Positions 42,371 through 50,382 of a stretch of 64,000 bases of DNA are shown one piece after another (within the stretch, counting starts at the first letter, position 1; every line of letters starts with the position of its first letter). The notes beneath the pieces are model-generated. The model made no database searches, had not been told where the DNA came from, and saw nothing but the letters and a program-made list of their open reading frames with translations. The DNA lies in the NCBI RefSeq assembly GCF_030866785.1, contig NZ_CP133018.1:310001-374000 (forward strand), read 5' to 3'. The position numbers and the translations under genes are program-made. Source of the DNA: Agromyces protaetiae. GTDB lineage: Bacteria; Actinomycetota; Actinomycetes; Actinomycetales; Microbacteriaceae.

Positions 42371-42376
42371 GCCCGC

Positions 42377-43777
42377 ATGAGCGCCGTTCGTGAGGCATCC
42401 GCCGAGGTCGCGCCGGCGACGCCGGCCCGACCGGTGCGACTGTCGGTGAATGCGCTGCTCGACGGGTTCGTCTTCGTCTACGCGGGGCTCGCGGTCGTGT
42501 GGCTCGCGTGGCTCATCTTGAGCGAGTCGTTCGAGTTCGGCTGGTTCGGGATCGCGTTCTTCGTCCTGTTCTGGCTCGTGCTCGCGTACCTGGTGCTGCC
42601 GCGGCTGCACCGCATCCTCACGACCATCTATGTGCCGAACTATTTCATCGGCCGAGCGAGGACGAGCGACGGGCTGCTCGGCGATCCGGTGAACCTCGCG
42701 TTCCTCGGCGACGAGGCCGATCTGCACGCCGCGATGGAGGCCGCCGGGTGGACGCGGGCCGATGAGGTCAGCTTCGCGAGCGGATGGCGTATCGTGATGT
42801 CGACGCTCAGCCGCCGCAGCTACGACGAGGCGCCGGTGAGCCCGCTGTTCCTGTTCGGGCGCAAGCAGGACTTCGCGTACCAGCAGGAGGTCGAGGGCAA
42901 CCCCGCGAAGCGGCATCACGTGCGGTTCTGGCGCACGCCCGACGAGTGGCTGCTCCCCGGCGGCCGCCGCGTGGACTGGCTCGCGGCCGGCACGTTCGAC
43001 CGCGCGGTGGGCTTCTCGCTGTTCACACTGCAGATCACGCACAAGATCGACGCGGACATCGACGTCGAACGCGATCACATCGTGCGGACGCTGCGCGAGG
43101 GCGAGGCCTCGGTGCGGGTCGACGTGATCGAGGACTTCTCGACCGGCTATCACTCGCGCAACGGCGGCGGCGACACGATCCGCACCGATGGCGACCTGCC
43201 CGTCGTCGACGTGCGGAGCGTGGTCGAGACGCCAGCGCCGTCGCCGGCCAAGCGCCCGGCCGACAGCTGGGGTGAGACGGCGGGCAAACGGCCGGCGTTC
43301 GAGTCGCCGGTCGTGCTGGTCGCTCCCGAGGCGCCGCCCGCGACCATGCCCCGGCCGACGGCCATCGCGCTCGGCGCGGGGCTCATCGTGCTCCGTGTCC
43401 TGCTCGGCATCGTGTGGCTGCTCGCCCTCGCCCTCGACTGGAACCGGATCGTGCAAGACGACCTCGGCCTCGCGCCGACCGACGACGATTGGGCGGCGCT
43501 GTCGGGCACGGCGCTCACGATCGTGCTCGTGGGCGGCGCGGTCGTGCTCGCGGTGCAGCTCGTCTTCGCCTGGCTCGTGTTCCTCGGCAAGAACTGGGCG
43601 AGGATCGCGGTGATGGCGATCGCCATGGCGAGCATCACGATCGCCGCACTCGACTACTTCATCGGCGACAGCGAGATCACGATCCGCACGACGCTGCTCA
43701 CGCTCGCGTGCGACATCCTCGTGCTGCTCGCCCTCTCGAGCCGCGCCGCACGCGCCTACGCCCGCCGCCGTCGCTGA
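42377..43777 (+). CDS. Membrane protein with LssY C-terminal domain
   Basis: 466 residues. Two N-terminal helices (FVFVYAGLAVVWLAWLIL, then FFVLFWLVLAYLVLP) flank an LssY_C domain (about 90-240) with FLGDEADLHAAMEAAGWTRA, SPLFLFGRKQDFAYQQEVEG and the HHVRFWRTPD segment. Four more helices follow a Pro-rich linker. LssY_C domains occur fused to phosphatases or stand alone; the function is unknown and the fusion to a C-terminal membrane domain is notable. Confidence 0.8.
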   Translation: MSAVREASAEVAPATPARPVRLSVNALLDGFVFVYAGLAVVWLAWLILSESFEFGWFGIAFFVLFWLVLAYLVLPRLHRILTTIYVPNYFIGRARTSDGLLGDPVNLAFLGDEADLHAAMEAAGWTRADEVSFASGWRIVMSTLSRRSYDEAPVSPLFLFGRKQDFAYQQEVEGNPAKRHHVRFWRTPDEWLLPGGRRVDWLAAGTFDRAVGFSLFTLQITHKIDADIDVERDHIVRTLREGEASVRVDVIEDFSTGYHSRNGGGDTIRTDGDLPVVDVRSVVETPAPSPAKRPADSWGETAGKRPAFESPVVLVAPEAPPATMPRPTAIALGAGLIVLRVLLGIVWLLALALDWNRIVQDDLGLAPTDDDWAALSGTALTIVLVGGAVVLAVQLVFAWLVFLGKNWARIAVMAIAMASITIAALDYFIGDSEITIRTTLLTLACDILVLLALSSRAARAYARRRR

Positions 43778-43828
43778 TCCGGCCGGCTCAACCGCCGAGG
43801 GTCACCCCGCGCTCGGCGAGGAACGTCC

Positions 43829-43908
43829 CGAGCTGTGAACGCCCCGAGCTGTGAACGTCCCGAGCTGTGAACGTCCCGAGCTGTGAACGCCCCGAGCTGT
43901 GAACGCCC
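43829..43908 (+). repeat. Five 16-bp tandem repeats
   Basis: CGAGCTGTGAACGYCC repeated five times (43829-43908). They lie after the LssY_C gene, in the gap convergent with the ArsR gene. A 74-codon minus-strand frame across them translates as a repeat and is not counted as a gene. Confidence 0.92.
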
Positions 43909-43955
43909 GTCTGGGCCGAGTCCTCCCACGGCGGCGCCGCGACTTTGCCGATTTT

Positions 43956-43997
43956 CGTATGCCAGTTGCGCCTCAATTGAGGCAGAACTGGCATACG
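43956..43997. repeat. 42-bp palindromic element, copy 1
   Basis: Arms CGTATGCCAGTTGCGCCTC and GAGGCAGAACTGGCATACG around AATT, with two mismatched positions. The stem can extend outward through GATTTT/GAAATC to about 27 bp. The same element, with perfect arms, is at 60982-61023. Both copies are between converging genes, suggesting a bidirectional terminator or mobile palindrome. Confidence 0.92.
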
Positions 43998-44024
43998 GAA
44001 ATCGCGATTCATGGGCGAAGCGCC

Positions 44025-44489
44025 TTACGGGTCGGCCGGGTCGGCCGACGTGGCTTCGCGGGCTGGGTGGGTTGGGGTGGCTGGGTCGGTGTGGTCGGCA
44101 GCATCGGGCAGGGTGGGGCGGCGACCGCGCGTGCCCTTGCGGCCGAGGCGGTGCGGCCTGCGGGAGGTGGGCGCGGGGTGGAGGGGCGCCCGGCGATAGA
44201 GCGAGCCGTACCGGTGATCCCAGAGGTGGAAGAGCTCGCCGACCGCATGGTCGAGCGAATCGAGGTACTCCGCATTGAGTGCGTACAGGCGACCTTGGGC
44301 GCCGTCGCTCCTGACGTCGACGACATGTTCGTCGCGCATGATGCGCAGATGGTGCGAGACCGCCGAGCGCGTCACCGCGAACTCCGCCGTGATGACGTCG
44401 TTGAGCACCCCGACCTGGTGTTCGCCGACTGCCAGGGTCTCGATGATGCGCCGGCGGACGGGCTCGGCCACGATCTCGAACGGATGCAC
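44025..44489 (-). CDS. ArsR-family transcriptional regulator
   Basis: 154 residues from GTG 44489. The winged helix (1-85) has EIVAEPVRRRIIETLAVGEH and FAVTRSAVSHHLRIMRDEHV; a dimer helix (YLDSLDHAVGELFHLWDHRY) follows. No CxC metal site is seen, so it is probably not a metal sensor. The last 50 residues are Arg/Pro/Thr-rich low complexity. TAGCCT lies 7 nt upstream of the start. Confidence 0.85.
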   Translation of the reverse strand: MHPFEIVAEPVRRRIIETLAVGEHQVGVLNDVITAEFAVTRSAVSHHLRIMRDEHVVDVRSDGAQGRLYALNAEYLDSLDHAVGELFHLWDHRYGSLYRRAPLHPAPTSRRPHRLGRKGTRGRRPTLPDAADHTDPATPTHPAREATSADPADP

Positions 44490-44496
44490 GACACGC

Positions 44497-44502
44497 AGGC
44501 TA
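44497..44502 (-). promoter_or_regulatory. Predicted leaderless -10 box of the ArsR gene
   Basis: TAGCCT on the minus strand, 7 nt from GTG 44489. Confidence 0.45.
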
Positions 44503-44631
44503 CGAGACCGGGGCCGCGCACGGCCCGGCCGACGCCCGGTCTGTGGACGCCGCGGGCATGTCGGCCACGGGGGAGAACCGGTGGAGGGCCGGCGGAGCGC
44601 CGCTCGCGAGGCAGTGGTCGAGGTGGAAGGG

Positions 44632-45270
44632 TCAGTGGCGGTTGCCCGAGAGGGCGAGCACGCCGCCGAGGCCGATCATCATGACACCGCCCGTGGCGGC
44701 GAGGCCGGATGCGCGGCGCGGCGAGCGGGCGAACCAGGAGCGCGCCGCGCTGGCGGCGAGCGCCCAGATCGAGTCGCAGATGAGCGCGAGCACGATGAAG
44801 ACGAGGCCGAGCTCGAACAGCTGCAGCGGGATCATCCCGGCCGTGAAGTCGACGAACTGCGGCAGCACCGCGACGAAGAAGGCGATCGTCTTGGGGTTCG
44901 TGATGCCGACGACGAATCCTTCGAGCAACTGACGCCAGTGCGAGCGGGGCGCGACGCCAGCGCTGGCGGCCGCGGCGGATGCGTGGCGGTGGCGGATCGC
45001 CTGGATGCCGAGGTAGACGAGGTACAGTGCGCCCGCGATCTTGATGATCGTGAAGAGCACGACCGATTGGGCGACGAGTGCGCCCACACCGAGCGCGACG
45101 GCGGCCGCCAGCGGCACCACGCCGAGCGCATTGCCGAGCACGCTGAGCAGGCCGCCGAGGCGGCCGAGCGCGAGCGAGCGGCCGATCGTGAAGAGCACGC
45201 TCGGCCCCGGGATCACGATCAGCACGACCGCGGCGGCGGCGAACGCCAGCAGGTTCTCGAGGGGGACCAC
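44632..45270 (-). CDS. LysE/RhtB-family amino-acid exporter
   Basis: 212 residues. LLAFAAAAVVLIVIPGPSVL carries the PGP motif, then LGNALGVVPLAAAVALGVGA and FVVGITNPKTIAFFVAVLPQ, the second family signature (NPK). Six membrane helices. Exports a small amino acid or metabolite. The GTG start is uncertain. It follows the VOC gene by 10 bp and is likely co-transcribed. Confidence 0.9.
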   Translation of the reverse strand: MVPLENLLAFAAAAVVLIVIPGPSVLFTIGRSLALGRLGGLLSVLGNALGVVPLAAAVALGVGALVAQSVVLFTIIKIAGALYLVYLGIQAIRHRHASAAAASAGVAPRSHWRQLLEGFVVGITNPKTIAFFVAVLPQFVDFTAGMIPLQLFELGLVFIVLALICDSIWALAASAARSWFARSPRRASGLAATGGVMMIGLGGVLALSGNRH

Positions 45271-45280
45271 GAAACGGATG

Positions 45281-45676
45281 CTACTCCTCAGCTGCCGGCT
45301 GCGACGCAACAGCCTGCGGCATCGTCGCGAGACGCACGCGCGTGCCGAACGGATCCGCGACGAACGCGACTCGCTCGCCCCAAGGCTGGTCGACCGGCTC
45401 CTCGAGCATCGTCGCGCCGGCCGCCGTGAGCTCGCGCGCCACCCGGTCGACATCGTCGACGTAGAACCACAGCAGGAGGTTCGACGGCACCCCGGGCGCC
45501 GCGTCCTCAGCCAGGCCGATGCCGAGCGACGACGATCCCGCCTTGAGCGAGACGTACACGGGCTCGCCCGCGTCAGGGAAGCGGTACACGAGCTCCGCGC
45601 CGAAGGCGTCGCAGTAGAACTCGAGTGCCCGCGGGAGATCGGAGACCTCGAGGATCGGGAACGCCGACTCGATCAT
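45281..45676 (-). CDS. VOC-family (glyoxalase/bleomycin-resistance-like) protein
   Basis: 131 residues. Paired beta-alpha-beta modules: SAFPILEVSDLPRALEFYCD opens the first, and NLLLWFYVDDVDRVARELTA with QPWGERVAFVADPFGTRVRL closes the second. Substrate unknown. GGAGGGG before the ATG. Its C-terminal pattern resembles the VOC remnant at 24454, which is a different gene. Confidence 0.88.
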   Translation of the reverse strand: MIESAFPILEVSDLPRALEFYCDAFGAELVYRFPDAGEPVYVSLKAGSSSLGIGLAEDAAPGVPSNLLLWFYVDDVDRVARELTAAGATMLEEPVDQPWGERVAFVADPFGTRVRLATMPQAVASQPAAEE

Positions 45677-45749
45677 GACCCCTCCAGCCGGGAGCGCCGC
45701 GGACCGGGCTCTCCCGATCGGGAGGGTACGCCGGAGGGCACGGTGCCGC

Positions 45750-45755
45750 TACCGT
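45750..45755 (+). promoter_or_regulatory. Predicted leaderless -10 box of the enoyl-CoA hydratase-family gene
   Basis: TACCGT, 7 nt before GTG 45763. Confidence 0.45.
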
Positions 45756-45762
45756 GGCATCC

Positions 45763-46887
45763 GTGACCGAGCTGATCAGTGCGACCGTGGCCGACGGGGT
45801 GGGGCACCTCACCCTCGACCGTCCGAAGGCGCTCAACGCGCTGAACTTCGAGATGGTCGTGGCGCTCACCGAGGTGCTCGACGCCTGGCGCGATGACTCC
45901 GAGGTCGGCGTCATCGTGCTCGACGGCGAAGGCGACCGCGGGTTCTGCGCAGGCGGCGACCTGCGTGAGCTGCACGCCTTCGCGACCGGCGGCGACGCCC
46001 TGCCCGCACACGACTTCTTCCGCGCGGAGTACCGGCTCGATGCCATGATCGCCCGCTATCCGAAGCCGATCGTCGCGATCATGGACGGCATCACGATGGG
46101 CGGCGGCGTCGGCCTCAGCGGGCACGCCGCCATCCGCATCGTCACCGAACGCTCCCGCATCGCGATGCCCGAGACCCGCATCGGCTTCACCCCCGACGTC
46201 GGCGGCACCTGGCTGCTCGCCAACGCGCCCGGCGAGCTCGGCGTGCACCTCGCGCTCAACGCACGGACCATGGATGCCTCGGACGCACTCCACGCCGGCT
46301 TCGCCGACGCCTACGTGCCGAGCGAACGACTGCCGCACCTGCTGCAGGCACTCGCCGAGCGGGCCGACCCCGGCTCGCCCGCGGAGATCGTCATGCTCTT
46401 CGACGAGACCCCCGGCCCGTCGGCGCTCGCACTCACGCGGGACTGGGTCGACGCGTGCTACTCGGCACCGACGGTGCGCGAGATCATCGGCCGGTTGCGT
46501 GCGTTCGCGCGCGGCGACGGCGCAACCGGGCGGGATGCCTCGTTGCCGAGGCATCCGCTCGACCCGGGCGCGCCCGCCTACGCGGCCGCGGCCGCCGACG
46601 AGCTCGAGACGCTCTCGCCGACCGCGCTCACCGTCACGCTCGAGTCGGTGCGCCGAGCCCGCACGCTGCCGCGGCTCGAGGACGCGTTCGAGCAGGAGTT
46701 CCGGGCCGTGACCTGGTTCATCGAGCAGCACGACCTGCACGAGGGGATCCGCGCCCAGGTCATCGACAAGGACCGGAACCCGCGCTGGAACCCGCCGGCG
46801 CTCGACGACGTGCCGCCGGGGCTCGCCGCACGCGTCCTCGACGAGGCGCGCTTCGCGCCAGTCTGGCCGGCCGCCTCCGCGGGTTAA
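45763..46887 (+). CDS. Enoyl-CoA hydratase/isomerase family, 3-hydroxyisobutyryl-CoA hydrolase-like
   Basis: 374 residues, the length of HIBYL-CoA hydrolases. HLTLDRPKALNALNFEMVVA, FCAGGDLRELHAF (oxyanion), DGITMGGGVGLSGHA, and MPETRIGFTPDVGGTWLLA with the catalytic Glu match the HIBCH/ECH_2 subfamily of valine degradation. Residues about 255-265 are encoded by two facing copies of the GGATGCCTC motif (46533-46556) that form a 10-bp hairpin inside the gene. Start GTG 45763 by leaderless spacing; GTG 45754 is in frame upstream. Confidence 0.85.
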   Translation: MTELISATVADGVGHLTLDRPKALNALNFEMVVALTEVLDAWRDDSEVGVIVLDGEGDRGFCAGGDLRELHAFATGGDALPAHDFFRAEYRLDAMIARYPKPIVAIMDGITMGGGVGLSGHAAIRIVTERSRIAMPETRIGFTPDVGGTWLLANAPGELGVHLALNARTMDASDALHAGFADAYVPSERLPHLLQALAERADPGSPAEIVMLFDETPGPSALALTRDWVDACYSAPTVREIIGRLRAFARGDGATGRDASLPRHPLDPGAPAYAAAAADELETLSPTALTVTLESVRRARTLPRLEDAFEQEFRAVTWFIEQHDLHEGIRAQVIDKDRNPRWNPPALDDVPPGLAARVLDEARFAPVWPAASAG

Positions 46888-46894
46888 CCCGCGG
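46877..46894. terminator. 18-bp perfect palindrome containing both convergent stop codons
   Basis: CCGCGGGTTAACCCGCGG. The central TTAA supplies the TAA of the hydratase-family gene (46885-46887) and of sufU (46884-46886). A compact candidate bidirectional terminator without a T-run. Confidence 0.5.
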
Positions 46895-47336
46895 GTGAGC
46901 CGGCCTTCGCGACCGCCGCCTCGAGCGCGACCCACGCGAGCATCGCGCACTTCACGCGCATCACGTACTTCGAGACGCCGTGGAAGGCGACCGCGTCGCC
47001 GAGCAGCTCGACATCGGGCTCGCCGCGCCCCTGCGAGCGCAGCATCTCGCGGAACGCGTCGGTGAGCGATTGCGCCTCGGCGACCGTCAGGCCACGCACC
47101 GAGTCGACGAGCACCGACGCCGACGCCATCGAGATGCTGCAGCCGTCGCCTCGCCAGGCGAGCTCCTCGATGCGCTCGTGCGCCGGGTCGAGCCGGATCC
47201 GCATCGTCAGCTCGTCGCCGCACGACGGGTTCAGCTCATGGTGTTCCGCCGTGGCATCCGTCAGCTCACCGTCGCCGTGACGCGCCTTCGAGTGATCCAG
47301 GATGATCTGCTGGTACAGCCCTTCGAGCCCGCTCAT
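46884..47336 (-). CDS. sufU: SufU-type iron-sulfur cluster assembly protein
   Basis: 150 residues. LYQQIILDHSKARHG, NPSCGDELTMRI, WRGDGCSISMASASVLVDSV and VKCAMLAWVAL supply the three zinc/sulfur cysteines and Asp. Actinobacterial SufU accepts sulfur from SufS. ATG overlaps the sufS stop (ATGA). Other Suf genes are not in the window. Confidence 0.95.
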   Translation of the reverse strand: MSGLEGLYQQIILDHSKARHGDGELTDATAEHHELNPSCGDELTMRIRLDPAHERIEELAWRGDGCSISMASASVLVDSVRGLTVAEAQSLTDAFREMLRSQGRGEPDVELLGDAVAFHGVSKYVMRVKCAMLAWVALEAAVAKAGSPAG

Positions 47337-48649
47337 GCCGACGCCTCCTCGGCCACGCCGAAGAAGCGGCGGGCGTCGGCGAGTGCGGCGACGAACCGAT
47401 CCGCCTCCTCGAGCGACGTGTAGACGTGCGAGCTCGCGCGCGTCGAGCTCGTGAGGCCGAGCGCCCGGTGCAACGGCTGCGCGCAGTGGTGGCCGGTGCG
47501 CACATCGATGCCGGCCTCGTCGAGGAACTGCCCGATGTCGTGCGCGTGCACGCCGTCGACGGCGACGCTCACGAGCCCCGCGCGCGTCTCGCCCGCGGCC
47601 GGGCCGAGCACGCGCAGCCCCGGCACGCGTGCGAGCCCGTCGAGCACGCGCTCGGCGAACGCCTGCTCGTGCGCGGCGACTGCGTCCATGCCGAGCGCGT
47701 CGAGGTAGCGCACCGCCTCCGCGAGCGCGACCACCTGCGACACGGGCTGGGTGCCGGCCTCGAACCGGTGCGGCGACGGCAGGAACTCCGCCGAATCGAT
47801 CGTGACCACCGTGATCGTCGACCCGCCCGTGCGGGCCGGCGGCAGCGCGTCGAGCAGCTCGGCGCGGCCGAAGAGGCCGCCGACGCCGTTCGGGCCGAGC
47901 ATCTTGTGCCCCGAGAACGCGGCGAAGTCCACGCCCTGCGCGGTGAAGTCGACCGGGCGGTGCGGGACCGACTGGCAGGCGTCGAGCACGACGAGCGCGC
48001 CCTGCCGATGCGCGAGTTCGACGACGTCGGCGACCGGCGCGATGAAGCCGGTCACGTTCGAGACCTCGGCGACCGCGACGAGCCGCGTTCGATCGGTGAT
48101 CGCCTCGGCCATCGCGTCCATCGACCAGAGGCCGTGCTCGTCGACCCGGACCGGCACGATGCGGGCGCCGGTCTTCGCCGCGAGGCGCTGCCACGGGATG
48201 AGGTTGGCATGGTGCTCGGCCTCGGTGACGACGATCTCGTCACCCGCGCCGAGCGCGAACCGCGCGGCCTCGGGCCCGCCGAGCCCCGCGCTCGCATCGG
48301 CCAGGCCGAGCGCCACGATGTTGAGGGCGTCGGTCGCGTTCTCGGCCCAGACGAGCTCGCGCTCGCCTGCGCCGACGAACCGGCCGACTTCGGCACGCGC
48401 ATCCTCGAACCGCGACGTGGACTCGCCGACCGCGGCGCTCGTGCCGCGATGCACGGCGGCGAGATGGTGTTCGAGGTAGTCGCGTTCGGCGTCGAGAACC
48501 TGCCGGGGTCGTTGCGACGTCGCCGCGGAATCGAGGTAGGCGCGGACGGGCGCGCCGTCGGTGTGTGCGAAGGCGGGGAAGTCTCGTCGGATGTCGGCGA
48601 CCGAGCGGCCGCCCACCGACTCCTGAGCGAGGGGAAGCATCCCCTCCAT
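47333..48649 (-). CDS. sufS: Cysteine desulfurase SufS
   Basis: 438 residues. [32 protein letters not shown] Lys in [20 protein letters not shown] and the catalytic Cys in [13 protein letters not shown] identify a group II desulfurase. It passes persulfide sulfur to SufU. ATG 48649 is 6 nt from an AACCGT box; a frame extension upstream overlaps the divergent prpD promoter and is rejected. Confidence 0.95.
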   Translation of the reverse strand: MEGMLPLAQESVGGRSVADIRRDFPAFAHTDGAPVRAYLDSAATSQRPRQVLDAERDYLEHHLAAVHRGTSAAVGESTSRFEDARAEVGRFVGAGERELVWAENATDALNIVALGLADASAGLGGPEAARFALGAGDEIVVTEAEHHANLIPWQRLAAKTGARIVPVRVDEHGLWSMDAMAEAITDRTRLVAVAEVSNVTGFIAPVADVVELAHRQGALVVLDACQSVPHRPVDFTAQGVDFAAFSGHKMLGPNGVGGLFGRAELLDALPPARTGGSTITVVTIDSAEFLPSPHRFEAGTQPVSQVVALAEAVRYLDALGMDAVAAHEQAFAERVLDGLARVPGLRVLGPAAGETRAGLVSVAVDGVHAHDIGQFLDEAGIDVRTGHHCAQPLHRALGLTSSTRASSHVYTSLEEADRFVAALADARRFFGVAEEASA

Positions 48650-48655
48650 CGTCCC

Positions 48656-48661
48656 ACGGTT
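48656..48661 (-). promoter_or_regulatory. Predicted leaderless -10 box of sufS
   Basis: AACCGT on the minus strand, 6 nt from ATG 48649. Confidence 0.35.
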
Positions 48662-48713
48662 CGCGCAACCGCCGCCCGTCGCGCGGACGGGTGCCATCGG
48701 CAGCGCCGCCGGG

Positions 48714-48719
48714 TACGGT
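48714..48719 (+). promoter_or_regulatory. Predicted leaderless -10 box of prpD
   Basis: TACGGT, 7 nt before GTG 48727. Confidence 0.45.
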
Positions 48720-48726
48720 TGGTCGC

Positions 48727-50265
48727 GTGAAGATCCACCACCTGCGTACACATCGGAGTGACGAGCACCTGCCCCGCGAAGGCCAACTGGCCTGGCAGCT
48801 GGCGGCCGTCGCGACCGATCCCGTCGAGCTCGACGACGACGTCGTCGACATGGTCGTCAACCGGGTGATCGACAACGCCGCCGTCGCCGCCGCGTCGATC
48901 ACACGCAAGCCGGTCGTCTCGGCGCGCAGCCAGGCGCTCGCGCACCCCGTCTCGATCGGCGGCGACGGCGCGACCGTGTTCGGCGCCGACGCCGGCCGGC
49001 GCACCTCGCCCGAGTGGGCGGCGTGGGCGAACGGCGTCGCCGTGCGCGAGCTCGACTTCCACGACACCTTCCTCGCGGCCGACTACTCGCACCCGGGCGA
49101 CAACATCCCGCCGATCGCGGCGGTCGCCCAGCACCTCGCCGCCGCGCGCGGCCTCACCGGCCGCGACGTGATCCGCGGCATCGCGACCGGCTACGAGGTG
49201 CAGATCGACCTCGTGAAGGCGATCTCGCTGCACGAGCACAAGATCGACCACGTGGCGCACCTCGGGCCCGCGGCCGCGGCGGGCATCGGCACGCTGCTCG
49301 GGCTCGACCAGGAGACCATCTTCCAGGCGATCGGCCAGGCGCTGCACACGACGACGGCGACCCGGCAGTCCCGCAAGGGCGAGATCTCCACGTGGAAGGC
49401 GCACGCGCCCGCGTTCGCCGGCAAGATGGCCGTCGAGGCGGTCGACCGCGCCATGCGCGGCGAGACCAGCCCGGTGCCCATCTACGAGGGCGAAGACGGC
49501 GTCATCGCGTGGCTGCTCGGCGGGCCCGATGCGTCCTATGACGTGCCGCTCCCCGAGGCGGGCGAGTCGAAGCGCGCCATCCTCGACTCCTACACGAAAG
49601 AGCACTCGGCCGAGTACCAGGCGCAGGCCTGGATCGACCTCGCCCGTCGACTGCACGAGCAGTACTCGCTGATCCTCGAAGATCCCGAGCGCATCGCGTC
49701 GATCGTGCTGCACACCTCGCACCACACCCACTACGTGATCGGCTCGGGCGCGAACGACCCGCAGAAATACGATCCGGATGCCTCTCGCGAGACGCTCGAC
49801 CACTCGATCCCGTACATCTTCACGGTCGCGCTGCAAGACGGCGCGTGGGACCACGAGGCGTCGTACTCGCCCGAGCGCGCCCACCGCCCCGAGACGATCG
49901 CGCTCTGGAACAAGGTCACGACCGTCGAGGACCCCGAGTGGACGCGGCGCTACCACTCACTCGACATGGACGAGAAGGCGTTCGGCGGCCGGGTCGTGAT
50001 CACGCTCGCCGACGGCGGCGAGATCGTCGACGAGATCGCCGTCGCCGACGCGCACCCGCTCGGCGCCCGGCCGTTCGGGCGGGAGCAGTACGTCCAGAAG
50101 TTCCGGACCCTCGCCGAGTGGGCGCTCGAGCCCGCCGAGATCGACCGATTCCTCGACGTCGCGCAGCGCCTGCCCGAACTCGGTCCCGACGAGCTCGGCG
50201 CGCTGACCTTCACGGCCGCGCCGGGCGTGCTCTCGGTGCTCGACGTGCCGCAGGGCCTCTTCTGA
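48727..50265 (+). CDS. prpD: 2-methylcitrate dehydratase
   Basis: 512 residues. MmgE/PrpD fold with [58 protein letters not shown] and [13 protein letters not shown]. Acts in propionate oxidation, dehydrating 2-methylcitrate to methylaconitate. The product of the neighbouring prpC is its substrate. GTG start, leaderless; divergent from sufS. Confidence 0.95.
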   Translation: MKIHHLRTHRSDEHLPREGQLAWQLAAVATDPVELDDDVVDMVVNRVIDNAAVAAASITRKPVVSARSQALAHPVSIGGDGATVFGADAGRRTSPEWAAWANGVAVRELDFHDTFLAADYSHPGDNIPPIAAVAQHLAAARGLTGRDVIRGIATGYEVQIDLVKAISLHEHKIDHVAHLGPAAAAGIGTLLGLDQETIFQAIGQALHTTTATRQSRKGEISTWKAHAPAFAGKMAVEAVDRAMRGETSPVPIYEGEDGVIAWLLGGPDASYDVPLPEAGESKRAILDSYTKEHSAEYQAQAWIDLARRLHEQYSLILEDPERIASIVLHTSHHTHYVIGSGANDPQKYDPDASRETLDHSIPYIFTVALQDGAWDHEASYSPERAHRPETIALWNKVTTVEDPEWTRRYHSLDMDEKAFGGRVVITLADGGEIVDEIAVADAHPLGARPFGREQYVQKFRTLAEWALEPAEIDRFLDVAQRLPELGPDELGALTFTAAPGVLSVLDVPQGLF

Positions 50266-50304
50266 GTCTCTGTACGGCGGGCCCGTCGCGGACACCCGCA
50301 GATC

Positions 50305-50332
50305 GTGACGGGATTCGATGAGGTCGTAGGCT
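50305..50332 (+). promoter_or_regulatory. Promoter of prpC
   Basis: GTGACG (50305-50310), 16-nt spacer, TAGGCT (50327-50332). Unlike most genes here it leaves a leader of about 45 nt with GAGGAG before the ATG. Confidence 0.4.
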
Positions 50333-50382
50333 GGGGAACGCGGGCGCGCCGGGGCCCCGCCTTCGATCCCACGAGGAGCACG

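Noticed and set aside
43788..44012. 74-codon minus-strand frame over the 16-bp repeats
   Set aside because: Its sequence is the translation of the tandem repeat and half of the palindrome; no start signal.
46533..46556. Strong hairpin as an internal terminator of the hydratase-family gene
   Set aside because: It is inside the coding region, lacks a T-run, and is explained by two copies of the over-represented motif.
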